From the NCBI GenBank assembly GCA_009772925.1, contig WOUQ01000007.1, forward strand, positions 109,720 through 173,719: a DNA stretch of 64,000 nt, given 5' to 3'. Positions 8,741 through 17,925 of the stretch are shown here, piece by piece. Numbering within the stretch: the stretch's first letter is position 1; the number at the start of each line of letters is the position of its first letter. The notes below the pieces were generated by a model. The model was not told the DNA's origin and did not search any database. It worked only from the letters and a program-made list of their open reading frames with translations. A program made the translations under genes and the position numbers. Origin of the DNA: a bacterium. GTDB lineage: Bacteria; Pseudomonadota; Gammaproteobacteria; Burkholderiales; Thiobacillaceae.

Positions 8741-9184
8741 ATGACCATCGCTGCTGCAACACATACGAACGGCCTGTTTGGCGTGTTACCGCTATTCGCT
8801 TTACTGCTAGCTGGTGCGGCCTTGTTACGCTGGAATCGAAGATCCAAAGCCAGCGTAGAACCACAGCTCGATCAACTCGAGCATGACCTCGATTTGATCA
8901 AGACCCAGATATTGCTTGTCACAACGGATATCTTGCCCGGCTGTAGGGTTGTCAAGACGATTGGCTACGTCGAGTCCCTTTCAGAGACAGAGGCGGCATC
9001 CGACAGGGAGTACCGCATCGCAGAAAAGGAAGCATTGCTCGGGCTGGCACAGAAGGCGTTGGGTATTGGTGCCAATTCTGTAGTAGGTGTCAGAAAAATC
9101 AACGCCCACTATGATCAGGCAGGATCGCAGTGGCGCGTATCACGTGTGGCATATTGCGGGACGGCTGTCGTCAGCGCGAAATGA
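8741..9184 (+). CDS. Membrane-anchored YbjQ/UPF0145-like protein
   Basis: 147 residues from ATG 8741, with GGAGG five bases upstream. Residues 13-31 form a membrane segment (LFGVLPLFALLLAGAALL), followed by a charged linker. The C-terminal domain (ILLVTTDILPGCRVVKTIGY to VVGVRKINAHYD, then CGTAVV) matches the YbjQ / heavy-metal-binding-like fold, whose function is not settled. It is transcribed away from the S26-traI operon and shares its intergenic region. Whether it belongs to the transfer backbone is unknown. Confidence 0.65.
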   Translation: MTIAAATHTNGLFGVLPLFALLLAGAALLRWNRRSKASVEPQLDQLEHDLDLIKTQILLVTTDILPGCRVVKTIGYVESLSETEAASDREYRIAEKEALLGLAQKALGIGANSVVGVRKINAHYDQAGSQWRVSRVAYCGTAVVSAK

Positions 9185-9345
9185 GTACCATTGCATTCAA
9201 TTGGAGGCTTGGCCACAGCAAACATACGCCTGCCCGCCAATACCGACTTCGATATAACATCCCTGCAGGTAGACGATGTGTTCTTTGTAACCATGTTGAG
9301 TGGCAGACAGTTCCGCAACCACCTATAGGCCACAGGGTCCCTGCC

Positions 9346-11139
9346 TTACCATGCCCTCATCTTGAATAAGCGCCCCCGCTCATTCTCGTCATGCAGGATC
9401 AAGACGATTTCATCCTCGGTGAACACCTGTTCGTCATCGGTCCGAACAGGCAGGTCCGAATCGATCAGGGTAATGATGGGCTGCAACCCGAGTTCCGCGT
9501 ATCGGCGAATGACCCCCAACAGGTTTTCTTTCTTTCGATCATCCAGCGACTCAAACACGCCATCGTGATAGACGAAGCGCGGAAATCTGTCGTCAACGTG
9601 CGCACGCAGCACTGCCATATCGAAGGCAACGCACAACAGCTTGCGATATGTATGGCCGAGGTCAGCGCTGGTGGCGTTGCCTGACTCGTCCAGAATTTCC
9701 GCCTTGAACTCAATATGACCTGCTTGATTAGGAGACACACTCAGCAAGGCCTTGCGGTTGATCACTTCTTCGACAATCTCGCTGAAGAACAGTCGAATCG
9801 CCGAGAACAGGCTGTTCTTATCCGAGTTCTGTTTCTCTACATCGACTTCGATCTGGGTCTGCAGATGGCCGCGCTCTTCGGTCAGTGCCCGGATATCGGT
9901 GCGCAACTCCTGAAGTCGATGTAGGAAACCACGCTGGCGCTCCAGCGACGTGATGTCGGCGCGTAGCGTCACCATATCATCGGAAACTTGCTTGTACTTC
10001 CCGAAAACGTCTGTGCCGCTCAGAAATGACAGAGTGTCTGATCGCTTCTTGCCCAACGCGTTCAGCTCCGCATTTACGCGTTTCAATTCCGACTCGACCT
10101 CTTGGCGCTCTTCCTGCAGGTAGCCGCGACGCTCGTCTGTGATCGCCCTGTTGAAGGCGATCAACTGCTGGAAGTCCTTCTTGATCTGCCCCTTGAAGAG
10201 AACGCCCGCTTCCTCGAACAATCGCTGTGCATCATCCGGATCAAACAGTATCTGGTCTTCTTCTAGCGCCGCGAAGATCTTCTTCTTATTCTGATTGAGC
10301 GAGTAGCGCTCGGCATTAAGCGCCGCGATGCGCTCGTCGATATCATCGACCAACTGCTTGGTCCGGTCCTTGTCTTGGGCGCGGAAATCGAATGCGTCGA
10401 GCAGCTTCTGTTTCCTCTCGGCATCCTTCTGCTTGAGCAACAAAATGCCTTCGATCTTACTAATGTCCTCAATGGATCCACCCAACTCGTTCTTGATGGT
10501 CTGCGTGGTCGCCTGCTTCAGCGTGAGTGCATCTTCCTTCTCGTAGTGCTGCGCGATCAGTTGCGCATCGAAGCCCAGCACGTGCGCAAGGAACGGCTTC
10601 CAGTCGGCATGCGCGGATGCAAACTTGCGCAGATGGAAAACGTCTCGGAAATCATCTTGCGAGCGTAGGAGATAGCCCAAGCCCTTTCGGAACGACCAAG
10701 GCTTGATCGTACGCCAATCGAGCAGCCCATCCAATAGGTCGCGAGCGCGATCAAACGGCACGTCTTGATGGTCCCATTCAGCCATTGGCAGCGCCGACAA
10801 GTCCTGATGCCTAGCCTCATGCTTCTTGAAGCTAATCTTAGTCGCATCCTCCACGCCACGTCGCACCGTCACGAACGAGGCATCCTGCAATTCTATTTCG
10901 AGAAAAAAGACGAAGTCCTTAAAGATGTCGAGATGCTTGAATAGAAAAAATTTGGCGTCGCGTTTTGCCAAGAAACCGAAGTCAAGTAGGCGCCCTAGCG
11001 TGGTCTTACCGAGGTTGTGCGTGTCCTTGTTACGGTTCTCTGGCAGGCGGATTTCTGCCATGACGACATTCAAACCATGGACAAACTCCATGGGCTCAAA
11101 CAGGTCAGGCTTGTTCGAATAGAGTCTAGACAGCTTCAT
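9346..11139 (-). CDS. ABC-three-component system ATPase (DUF2326-type)
   Basis: 597 residues with an SMC/RecN-like layout. An N-terminal half ATPase has a degenerate nucleotide loop (NRKDTHNLGKTTLGRLLDFG form at about residues 36-53), a long coiled coil follows (about 220-430, rich in E, K, Q, L), and the C-terminal half (DLGHTYRKLLCVAFDMAVLRA, then PRFVYHDGVFESLDDRKKENLL) is the DUF2326 region. This is the ATPase of ABC-3C defence systems. It is the last gene of a cassette with the effector and middle-component genes, overlapping the latter by 14 bases. An anti-phage role is known by association for the family, not shown here. Confidence 0.8.
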   Translation of the reverse strand: MKLSRLYSNKPDLFEPMEFVHGLNVVMAEIRLPENRNKDTHNLGKTTLGRLLDFGFLAKRDAKFFLFKHLDIFKDFVFFLEIELQDASFVTVRRGVEDATKISFKKHEARHQDLSALPMAEWDHQDVPFDRARDLLDGLLDWRTIKPWSFRKGLGYLLRSQDDFRDVFHLRKFASAHADWKPFLAHVLGFDAQLIAQHYEKEDALTLKQATTQTIKNELGGSIEDISKIEGILLLKQKDAERKQKLLDAFDFRAQDKDRTKQLVDDIDERIAALNAERYSLNQNKKKIFAALEEDQILFDPDDAQRLFEEAGVLFKGQIKKDFQQLIAFNRAITDERRGYLQEERQEVESELKRVNAELNALGKKRSDTLSFLSGTDVFGKYKQVSDDMVTLRADITSLERQRGFLHRLQELRTDIRALTEERGHLQTQIEVDVEKQNSDKNSLFSAIRLFFSEIVEEVINRKALLSVSPNQAGHIEFKAEILDESGNATSADLGHTYRKLLCVAFDMAVLRAHVDDRFPRFVYHDGVFESLDDRKKENLLGVIRRYAELGLQPIITLIDSDLPVRTDDEQVFTEDEIVLILHDENERGRLFKMRAW

Positions 11140-11374
11140 TGGGCCCCACGTATTCCACAGCGTCGGTTTTGGGGCGGTAGTCGATCAGTCCCATCAGATA
11201 AAGAAAATTTAGTGCCGGAAGAAACAGCACGTCACCGCCGATGACGGACTTCTTCGCATACTTGCGCAAGACATCGTAGTCATCCACGCGGCGCGTCTTG
11301 AGGCGCGCCAACAGCAGAAGCGATACGTTGATCACCGTGCGATCCGGATGCGAGTGCTTAGTCGGTCTAAGCAT
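11126..11374 (-). CDS. ABC-three-component middle component (MC6-like)
   Basis: 82 residues: MLRPTKHSHPDRTVINVSLL, then ARLKTRRVDDYDVLRKYAKK and VLFLPALNFLYLMGLIDYRPKTDAVEYV. This is a small helical protein with a winged-helix feel. Its size, position between effector and ATPase, and ALNFLYLLGLI-type helix match the middle component 6 of ABC-3C systems, thought to couple ATPase and effector. It overlaps both neighbours (8 bases upstream, 14 downstream), so the three are translationally coupled. Confidence 0.72.
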   Translation of the reverse strand: MLRPTKHSHPDRTVINVSLLLLARLKTRRVDDYDVLRKYAKKSVIGGDVLFLPALNFLYLMGLIDYRPKTDAVEYVGPNEAV

Positions 11375-12323
11375 CGCCCACCTCCCCGATATCGCAGTTC
11401 CAGTACATGTAGAACAGTACGGCGCGAGTCAAACGCTTGTGCGCATGCTGCCGTAAGACGGGGTCACGGCTGAACAGCAGGTCCACCAGGTACTCCATCA
11501 CGTCGTCGAAGGTCTGGTAGTCCTTGCGCTTAGCGATGATCTTGAGCTGAAACTCATCGACCACCGATTCATACATGCGCAGCAGTTCCAAATTTTCCGG
11601 CGCGGCCAGGAACCCCCGAATCTGAACGGTCTCCTTTAGGTATTTCTTGCGCTGCGCCTTGGCGTACTCCGCACTCATGTTGTTGAGCGCGTTCTTCTTC
11701 TCATACGTCACGCGCAAAGTCGGAGGATCATCGAGCAGAGCTGACACACCATCCTTCTGTCGCGCCAGCGCCTGCACGACCTCGGCAAGATCGTCGGGAC
11801 TGACGATTAAAGGTGAATCGACCGGATCTAGGTCGGCCTTCGCCGCAACGTCCGGGAACGTCTTCAGCCAAACTTCTAACTGTTCCAAGCCGCATAAGTA
11901 AATTGACGACGCGGGAATACCACACTGCGCCGCGATGTACTCGCGTATATCGCTTTCGGCGTTGCCGGCCAAGCGCCTGTTTGCAAAAAGCATGTAGTGG
12001 TCGAGCTGCTTGTTCTCACGCAATTTCTTGATGCGCGGGATCTCCTTTCCGAGCACCGTGTTCGATGCCGTCGTGCTGAAGAAGTCAGCCTCAGAAAAAT
12101 TGCGGTTGTAACCGTTAGTGTGTTTGGCTTGAATGATGGTCGTACCGACCCAAGGAGCAGCCTTGCTTGGATGCAGCTCTGCGGTTCCCACGAACTTCGC
12201 ATCGCGTCCGCCGTCAGGCCCTTTGGCAAAACCCTGCACGGAGAAACCGAGCAGGGGCTGGCACAAGAAGACAATCAAGTTCTCGAACTGACCGTCGCTC
12301 AAGTCTTCATAGGCGAACTTCAT
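11367..12323 (-). CDS. ABC-three-component effector with restriction-endonuclease-like N-terminus
   Basis: 318 residues from ATG 12323 (MKFAYEDLSDGQFENLIVFLCQ form); the frame extends upstream but would overlap the HTH gene. The N-terminal domain (FENLIVFLCQPLLG, GFAKGPDGGRDAKF, TTIIQAKHTN) has the D...(Q/E)xK pattern of Mrr-like restriction endonucleases: GPDGGRD near residue 38, then IIQAKH near residue 66. A C-terminal helical ABC-3C domain follows. It would be the DNA-cutting effector unleashed by the ATPase/middle component. The nuclease residues are visible; triggering is inferred from the family. Confidence 0.72.
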   Translation of the reverse strand: MKFAYEDLSDGQFENLIVFLCQPLLGFSVQGFAKGPDGGRDAKFVGTAELHPSKAAPWVGTTIIQAKHTNGYNRNFSEADFFSTTASNTVLGKEIPRIKKLRENKQLDHYMLFANRRLAGNAESDIREYIAAQCGIPASSIYLCGLEQLEVWLKTFPDVAAKADLDPVDSPLIVSPDDLAEVVQALARQKDGVSALLDDPPTLRVTYEKKNALNNMSAEYAKAQRKKYLKETVQIRGFLAAPENLELLRMYESVVDEFQLKIIAKRKDYQTFDDVMEYLVDLLFSRDPVLRQHAHKRLTRAVLFYMYWNCDIGEVGDA

Positions 12324-12357
12324 CGCGCCCCCGAACCGATTATCTGTTTCCAGCACA

Positions 12358-12675
12358 TCACACGGCGACCGTAATGCCAGCGGTGTGCGCACGGCGGGCC
12401 GGCCGCACTATGATTTCCACATGCTGATCAAGCGACACCAGTGCCTGCATCAGGCGTTCGAGCGAGATGTTCTGGAGCTTGTGGCGGCGCACCTGCGACA
12501 CCTTGGGCTGTGTCATACCGGTGATGTCTGCGACCTCGTTTTGGCTAAGGCAACGCTTGTCGATCAGATCGTTTAGCTTGACCGCGAGGATCGCCTTCGC
12601 CGACAGATCTTCCGCGTCATCAAAGCCGCGATCAGCTGCCAACGATGTGCCTTGATGTTTGTCCATGCGCGACAT
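12358..12675 (-). CDS. XRE-family HTH protein heading the ABC-3C cassette
   Basis: About 105 residues from ATG 12675, which has a G-rich ribosome site; an ATG three bases upstream is too close to it. The HTH is CLSQNEVADITGMTQPKVSQVRRHKLQNISLERLMQAL, a HigA/COG5606-type domain. It lies 34 bases before the effector gene. A 19-bp palindrome between it and the promoter looks like its operator, so it probably represses the cassette. No RelE/HigB-type toxin is present upstream, so it is not part of an obvious toxin-antitoxin pair. Confidence 0.8.
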   Translation of the reverse strand: MSRMDKHQGTSLAADRGFDDAEDLSAKAILAVKLNDLIDKRCLSQNEVADITGMTQPKVSQVRRHKLQNISLERLMQALVSLDQHVEIIVRPARRAHTAGITVAV

Positions 12676-12693
12676 CATGCCCCCCCCTTTAAC

Positions 12694-12712
12694 CGAGCAG
12701 ATAATCTGCTCG
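12694..12712. promoter_or_regulatory. Palindromic operator before the ABC-3C cassette
   Basis: CGAGCAGATAATCTGCTCG, a perfect 9-bp inverted repeat about a single A. It lies 18 bases upstream of the HTH start and downstream of the predicted promoter, where a repressor would block transcription. Autoregulation by the adjacent XRE protein is inferred. Confidence 0.7.
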
Positions 12713-12753
12713 ACATCCCGCTATATATCGGAACCCATGCTTTTCAGTCATCT

Positions 12754-12781
12754 ATTATACCCGTCCGGATATAGGATACAA
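12754..12781 (-). promoter_or_regulatory. Sigma70-like promoter for the ABC-3C cassette
   Basis: On the minus strand: TTGTAT (12781-12776), 16-base spacer, then a perfect TATAAT (12759-12754). The predicted start near 12747 gives a leader of about 70 bases that contains the palindrome at 12694-12712. It is the clearest promoter seen in the window. Confidence 0.75.
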
Positions 12782-12858
12782 GACGATGTACAGGTGACAG
12801 GACAACCGGAAATCTCCGCACCCCAAATGCACCTAACCAATTTGATGGGACATGCCCG

Positions 12859-15681
12859 CTACTGGCTATTTTTTCCTCCAATAGTCTCCTGAATGTAGTT
12901 ACCAGGATTCGGCCCCGTTACTCCATTTACGACACGACTTGCCGCATCAGCCACATCTTCGGCGATCTCCATTCCCTTACCCACAGCAGAGGCTGGTTTC
13001 AGCTTGCGGAAATCTGACGGTGTTGCATTTTCCTGATAAATTTGTCCTGCCCCTTCCTTCCGGTCATTAACCTCGAACGCATTCCTGGAAAACTCCCGCA
13101 TTGCTGTGTGCATGACCTGGTCGCTTGGTCGCCCCTGCGGGATAACCCCTGCACGTCCCGCTCTCCCCTTCACCTGCCCCATATATCCGCCACCTGCTGA
13201 TTCAACCGATTCACGGCCTGGCATGCCTGCCCGGTTAGCATCATGCCTTGCCTGGATTGCCTCAGTCCCCTGCACCTGCCCGCCCATCTCTCCCAGCATC
13301 CGGTCATAGTTCTGCGCGGTGTATTCCTCGATGTATGGCCTGAGCTTATGCGGATCGCCCATGACCCCCTGAAACTTTTCATAGTTGTATTCGAGCTTGG
13401 GCAGCAGAAAATCCTTGATGAAGTGATCCTGTAGCTGAAGATTCGACCCAAGCTGACCACTATGAGAGAGCTCCCACATCTGCCGGTGCCCTTCCGTTTC
13501 CTGTAGTGATGCTGTGAAGGCATCACGCGATTGCCGTGCGTGGTCCAAGGACGCACGCATACCATCGCTGCCGGCGGTCTTTCCTTCATCGCTGGTCCGG
13601 TAGTTCCGTTCCCAGCCGTTGTCGAGTACAGTGCCAACCTTCTTTCCGAAGCTCGATTCTTTAGCGAATTGAGCCATCTCCTCAAGAGATCGCATGGAGT
13701 CCGCGGAATTGCGCATCTTGGCCGACACTTCCACACCTCCGCGAAGCCCTGCAATCTCCAAAAGCTTCGGAGTACTCATGCCCATCGATGCGCCAACCAT
13801 GAGTTCCATCGCGACCTTCTCGCTGACACCGAGTTTTCTGGCCCACTGATCGACCTGGCGTAGGGTTTCATTGGCTTCTTGATTCCGGCTTGACCCCATA
13901 CCATGGCGGTACCCTGTCGTGTCATTAGCGCCCTTGGTGTGGCTTCTCTCAAAGCCAGCCTCCTGCTTGAGTGCCGCGAGAGCACTTTCAGCGTACTCCG
14001 CAGATTGCTGCTGCGTCGCCTGCTGGGAGCGTTCGTAATTCTCCTTCGCTGCAGCCCCCAAGGAATCGTTGATCGCCATATCGGCACGTACATCGCTTTT
14101 CGCCTGCTTGACGACGAAGCCACCTCCGGAAAAATGGCTGTAATCGAATCCTCCTCGTGCCTGGTAATTGGTCATACCCTGACGTAAGCTGGGGTTCATA
14201 TCGACCGCCAAACCCTTCATCGTGTCGTGACTGACATTGTTGAGGGAGGCGTTACCCATCTGCATGTTGCCCATGGCCAAGGCGCTGGCGATCTTTTCCG
14301 GGTCGCGTGGCGGCGCCACCAGACCGGCGACCGACTGCAGTCCGACCTCGCCACCTTTCACGATAGCGGCAGCGATGGCCGGGATTGAAATGACCAGCAT
14401 CCCCGCAATTGCCTGGTCGCTGACAATCGCGGTATTGAGGAAGCTCATCTGTTCAATGGACAAGCCACTTCCAGCGCTTCCATTCGTGTATTGGCTTCTC
14501 GAATACATCGTGATGATGAAGTTCATCACGGCATAGAGCGGTGCCCAAAGCTGAATCCAGAACAAGCTGGCCGCGTAGGACTTGATGATGGTGCCGGCCT
14601 GATGCCCACTGAGCACCACAAAGAGCAGGAAAACCGGAAAGATAGCGTACTGGACCAGTTCGATGGCATTGCGAACCTTGGGCATCGTGGATTCGGCAAC
14701 CCGCGCCATCAGCTTATAGGAGTCGCTCGTTGATCGAAGTGACTGTGCCATCGCAAGGTTGGTCTGGGCGCTGGCGGCATCCCCTAATTGCGCGGGCAGC
14801 ATGTACTGTGCATCGATCATGAAGTTGGCGACGATGGCCTGCTTGACGGCATCCTGTGCCGAGGCCGAAACCCCCAGGAGATAGTTGGTCGAGGTAGCCA
14901 GGGAGCCGACAATCGCCGTCCCGGCATCTGCCTGACTCATTTTCGGGTAGAGGCGTGAACCCAGCAAAGTGATCTGGCGGCTTGATTCCGCATTGATCTG
15001 GGTAGTGAGACTCTGATACGCCACATCGCAGCCTACCGTACTCATGATGGTCGGGTCCGTCGTATCGCGCAAAGTCACCAGTCGCGCAGGATTTGTCTTC
15101 CCGTTCAGGCTGACCCAGACGTTGTTGACCTCCAGAATGTCCTCTTTCATGCGGATGTAGCCGGTGGCCAGATCCGGCGCGACGCACTCACGGTAAAACT
15201 CCAGCAAGTTGCTGGTCAGAATGGGATTGCCGCTCTTAACGGCAAGACGCTCGGAGAGCACCCGGTGGCCGAACAAGGTGCCGTTCCGTCGGAACTTCAC
15301 ATCATCGGGTAGAGAGAATACGGTTTCGAAGGCCCCGGTCAGCCAGTCCCCTACCTTGCTCATGCTGTGTGCAAAGGCGCCCAGACCAATGGGTACATTG
15401 GCGACAGCTCGCGGTGGCTCATTCCCGGTGCGATCGACGATGGTCACCGTCACCTTGGGAATCAGCAGCATGGATTGGAAGATGGCCAGGAAGAAGAGCC
15501 ACTTCCACATCCCATCCAGTCGCTCTCGCCCGGTCAGGGTGGCGATGACGACGACGATGATTCCCACGATCGCCATGGTGCGCAGCAAACCGAGGTAATC
15601 GCCGCTACCCATGATGGAAGCGACGGCATTGAACATCGCTTCCAGCTCCGCGACGTTCCAATAGGCATAGACCTCGTACAT
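12859..15681 (-). CDS. traG: Conjugal transfer mating-pair stabilisation protein TraG
   Basis: 940 residues, the usual size of F-type TraG. The N-terminal half is membrane-embedded (segments near residues 33-55, 62-80, 340-385 and 430-455), with the TraG_N start MYEVYAYWNVAELEAMFNAVA. The C-terminal half is a long hydrophilic, glutamine- and alanine-rich periplasmic region. TraG is needed for pilus assembly and for mating-pair stabilisation and entry exclusion. It is the last gene of the operon that begins at the VirB1-like gene, 16 bases after traH. The ABC-3C cassette lies directly downstream. Confidence 0.92.
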   Translation of the reverse strand: MYEVYAYWNVAELEAMFNAVASIMGSGDYLGLLRTMAIVGIIVVVIATLTGRERLDGMWKWLFFLAIFQSMLLIPKVTVTIVDRTGNEPPRAVANVPIGLGAFAHSMSKVGDWLTGAFETVFSLPDDVKFRRNGTLFGHRVLSERLAVKSGNPILTSNLLEFYRECVAPDLATGYIRMKEDILEVNNVWVSLNGKTNPARLVTLRDTTDPTIMSTVGCDVAYQSLTTQINAESSRQITLLGSRLYPKMSQADAGTAIVGSLATSTNYLLGVSASAQDAVKQAIVANFMIDAQYMLPAQLGDAASAQTNLAMAQSLRSTSDSYKLMARVAESTMPKVRNAIELVQYAIFPVFLLFVVLSGHQAGTIIKSYAASLFWIQLWAPLYAVMNFIITMYSRSQYTNGSAGSGLSIEQMSFLNTAIVSDQAIAGMLVISIPAIAAAIVKGGEVGLQSVAGLVAPPRDPEKIASALAMGNMQMGNASLNNVSHDTMKGLAVDMNPSLRQGMTNYQARGGFDYSHFSGGGFVVKQAKSDVRADMAINDSLGAAAKENYERSQQATQQQSAEYAESALAALKQEAGFERSHTKGANDTTGYRHGMGSSRNQEANETLRQVDQWARKLGVSEKVAMELMVGASMGMSTPKLLEIAGLRGGVEVSAKMRNSADSMRSLEEMAQFAKESSFGKKVGTVLDNGWERNYRTSDEGKTAGSDGMRASLDHARQSRDAFTASLQETEGHRQMWELSHSGQLGSNLQLQDHFIKDFLLPKLEYNYEKFQGVMGDPHKLRPYIEEYTAQNYDRMLGEMGGQVQGTEAIQARHDANRAGMPGRESVESAGGGYMGQVKGRAGRAGVIPQGRPSDQVMHTAMREFSRNAFEVNDRKEGAGQIYQENATPSDFRKLKPASAVGKGMEIAEDVADAASRVVNGVTGPNPGNYIQETIGGKNSQ

Positions 15682-15697
15682 TCTGGTTCTGCCCGAT

Positions 15698-17122
15698 CTA
15701 CCGGTTAAAGACCATCATGGACTGGAAGATGTTGGTCGGCATCCCTGAATTGAGGCTTTGATGCAGAAGCTGGAGCGAACGGCTCATTTCTGCGACCTGC
15801 ATGCCCTTTTGGTACTCGGCGCGCAGCATGTCCCGCGCCTCCTGCTCGACTTCGTTGAGGCGGACGAGAATCTTTTCCGAAGCAGCGACTGCATCGGGAC
15901 CGCCCTTCCCTGTCTCGTTCTGCAGAGCACTGCGAAGCGTCTTTGAGAGATTCGTGAAGTAGGCGTAGGCCACATCCACGGCAATCAACTGTGCGTAGTC
16001 TTCGGTGATCCGGTCACCGCCAGGGATACTGCTGGATACCGCGAGCATCTTCCAGACTGGCAGGGAAGAATTGCCGATCAGGGCCGTATCCAGACTGGTT
16101 TGCCCCGTGGCATCCCGACTGATGATCTTGTCCCGCATCGCTGCGATCCGGGTTCTGACTTGCCGGGAGAATGGCGTCACGGTAAAGGCGCTTTCCGAGA
16201 AGGTTGGCGTCATGCACTCCGCCGTGTCGGCGCCGCACTTGAGGCCAGGCAGATTGACTGTCGTTGAACCACCATCCCCGACGAACTGCCGGAATGTAAG
16301 CTTTCCGCCGGGCAGATAGGCCCACTTGGCTTTCTCGTCGGAGCTTTCACCGGGCGGCGTCACGATGATGGTGCCGGTCAAGCTCATCAAGAGCTCCTTG
16401 GTCTCTTCGGTAACGCCGGCGACACGGGATAACGATCGCCAGACGACATTGCCTGGTTCAAAAAGCTCCCGATACCCCTGTGACGAGTTCTTGGCCGCTG
16501 TTCGGATGCTTTTGGCCGTCGCGCTGCTTTTTTTCCACTCATCCCAGGACTCGAACACATCCCCAAAGATGTTGAGACTCGCACCAGCGGTTTTGCCCTC
16601 CTTCTCCTGGGTCTTATCCGTCAACATGCTGCCGGCCGCAGTGACAATTCCTTCCGCCGCCTGGCAGGAATTGATGTTGAGATTGTTCATCTTCGACGCC
16701 TGATCCTGCAGGTACTTCAGAAGATCACAGAGATCAGGCGACATCGAGCACAAAGCCATATTGAAGGCGGCGCCGATGGCGTTGTTGCCGATGTTCCGCA
16801 GCAGTGCGACAAACTGTTCCTTATTGATGAAAGAAAACGAGCCTGCGAACAGGTCGATTCCGCCGCAACCAGCCCGAAATGAAGGCGGCGAAATGCTTGC
16901 CAGCTGGTAATTACGCACCGGGGTGCGCATATAGAGACTGCCGCCGGAATAGAAATTCATCGTCTGCCCGCGGTAGGCGTTCGCACCGGTCACGTTGCCG
17001 TAGGCACCGATGTCATTGAACCAGTCCTGCATTGACTGGGAGACGTTGGCAGTTGCAGGACTGGCCAGCGTCGAAAGGACGAGCGTGGCGGCAATGGTTC
17101 GACGGAGACATGAACGATTCAT
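15698..17122 (-). CDS. traH: Conjugal transfer protein TraH
   Basis: I take the ATG at 17122, six bases after GAGGT; an in-frame TTG at 17134 lacks this site. Residues 1-25 form a signal peptide. The mature N-terminus has the TraH hallmarks: GGSLYMRTPVRNYQLASISPPSFRAGCGGIDLF in sequence around residues 60-92, then the conserved CSMSPDLCDLLKYLQDQASKMNNLNINSC region. TraH is a periplasmic/outer-membrane pilus-assembly protein acting with TraF, TraU and TraW. It lies 9 bases after traF and 16 before traG, the standard F-H-G order. Confidence 0.92.
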   Translation of the reverse strand: MNRSCLRRTIAATLVLSTLASPATANVSQSMQDWFNDIGAYGNVTGANAYRGQTMNFYSGGSLYMRTPVRNYQLASISPPSFRAGCGGIDLFAGSFSFINKEQFVALLRNIGNNAIGAAFNMALCSMSPDLCDLLKYLQDQASKMNNLNINSCQAAEGIVTAAGSMLTDKTQEKEGKTAGASLNIFGDVFESWDEWKKSSATAKSIRTAAKNSSQGYRELFEPGNVVWRSLSRVAGVTEETKELLMSLTGTIIVTPPGESSDEKAKWAYLPGGKLTFRQFVGDGGSTTVNLPGLKCGADTAECMTPTFSESAFTVTPFSRQVRTRIAAMRDKIISRDATGQTSLDTALIGNSSLPVWKMLAVSSSIPGGDRITEDYAQLIAVDVAYAYFTNLSKTLRSALQNETGKGGPDAVAASEKILVRLNEVEQEARDMLRAEYQKGMQVAEMSRSLQLLHQSLNSGMPTNIFQSMMVFNR

Positions 17123-17130
17123 GGGCAACC

Positions 17131-17922
17131 TCAATAAAGTTCGCCGGGACGTGTTTGGGTCAGGATGTAAATTCGTTCGACAATCTCTTGGGCGGAAAGC
17201 ACCCCTGACCCGATCGGAAGAAGCCGGCGATCCTTGATATTCCCCAACACCACGAGCGGCACAACGCTGACGCCTAGGGAAGCGGCCATCCCGTTGTCCC
17301 GTGACGGTTTTGGAAACTCAGGCAATCCGCCGCCATCCAGAGAGACAGGGAAAACGGCAATTCCGTAATGCTCGGACAGGAATTTCAGCGTTGGCGCCAT
17401 GCGATGGCAATACGGGCAATCCGACCGGAAGAAGAAAAACAGGCCCCAGTCCCGCACCAGACTCGCGAGGGTTTCCGCTTCCTTGCGCGTCCGCTGGACA
17501 TCGCGCACCTGGATGGCCGAGTTGTTGGACGGGTTCCGCAACTGATAATTGAGTTCCGGATTGGCCCAGATGACACGGCGCCAAACGTCCGAAAACACAG
17601 AAGCCCTGTCCATCAGTGCTTCCTGGGCCACGATGTAGCTCTTGAGATTCTCCGGCGTCGGCTTGACGATGGCGAGCGCCCTCTTCTTCTCCGCGTCCTC
17701 TCTCAACTTCTTCAGGGCCGCGACGGCTTCATCCTCCTCGCTGGCCGCCTTGGGTTTGGGCTTTTCGACGGCGTTGTCGACCTGATCACTATCACGCGGG
17801 ATATCGCAATACCAGTTGAACCGGCTCTCGTCGCAGCGCCAGATAGAGTCATACTCCAAACCGCTTTCGGCTGACGCAGAATTGACGAACACGAGAAGTG
17901 AGAACAGGATGGCGATACGCAT
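17131..17922 (-). CDS. traF: Conjugal transfer pilus assembly protein TraF (thioredoxin-like)
   Basis: 263 residues with a signal peptide (1-18). A coiled stretch (residues 60-85) precedes the thioredoxin-like domain with a CPYC active site at 169-172 (FRSDCPYCHRMAPTLKFL) and a cis-proline SVVPLVVL segment. F TraF lacks a working CxxC, whereas many chromosomal and SXT-type relatives keep one, so this copy may be an active disulphide enzyme for TraH/TraU/TraN folding together with the DsbC encoded upstream. It is followed by traH. Confidence 0.88.
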   Translation of the reverse strand: MRIAILFSLLVFVNSASAESGLEYDSIWRCDESRFNWYCDIPRDSDQVDNAVEKPKPKAASEEDEAVAALKKLREDAEKKRALAIVKPTPENLKSYIVAQEALMDRASVFSDVWRRVIWANPELNYQLRNPSNNSAIQVRDVQRTRKEAETLASLVRDWGLFFFFRSDCPYCHRMAPTLKFLSEHYGIAVFPVSLDGGGLPEFPKPSRDNGMAASLGVSVVPLVVLGNIKDRRLLPIGSGVLSAQEIVERIYILTQTRPGELY

Positions 17923-17925
17923 TGG

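Noticed and set aside
9346..12675. HTH gene as antitoxin of a HigBA/RelBE pair
   Set aside because: No toxin-like gene lies upstream; the gene heads the ABC-3C operon instead.
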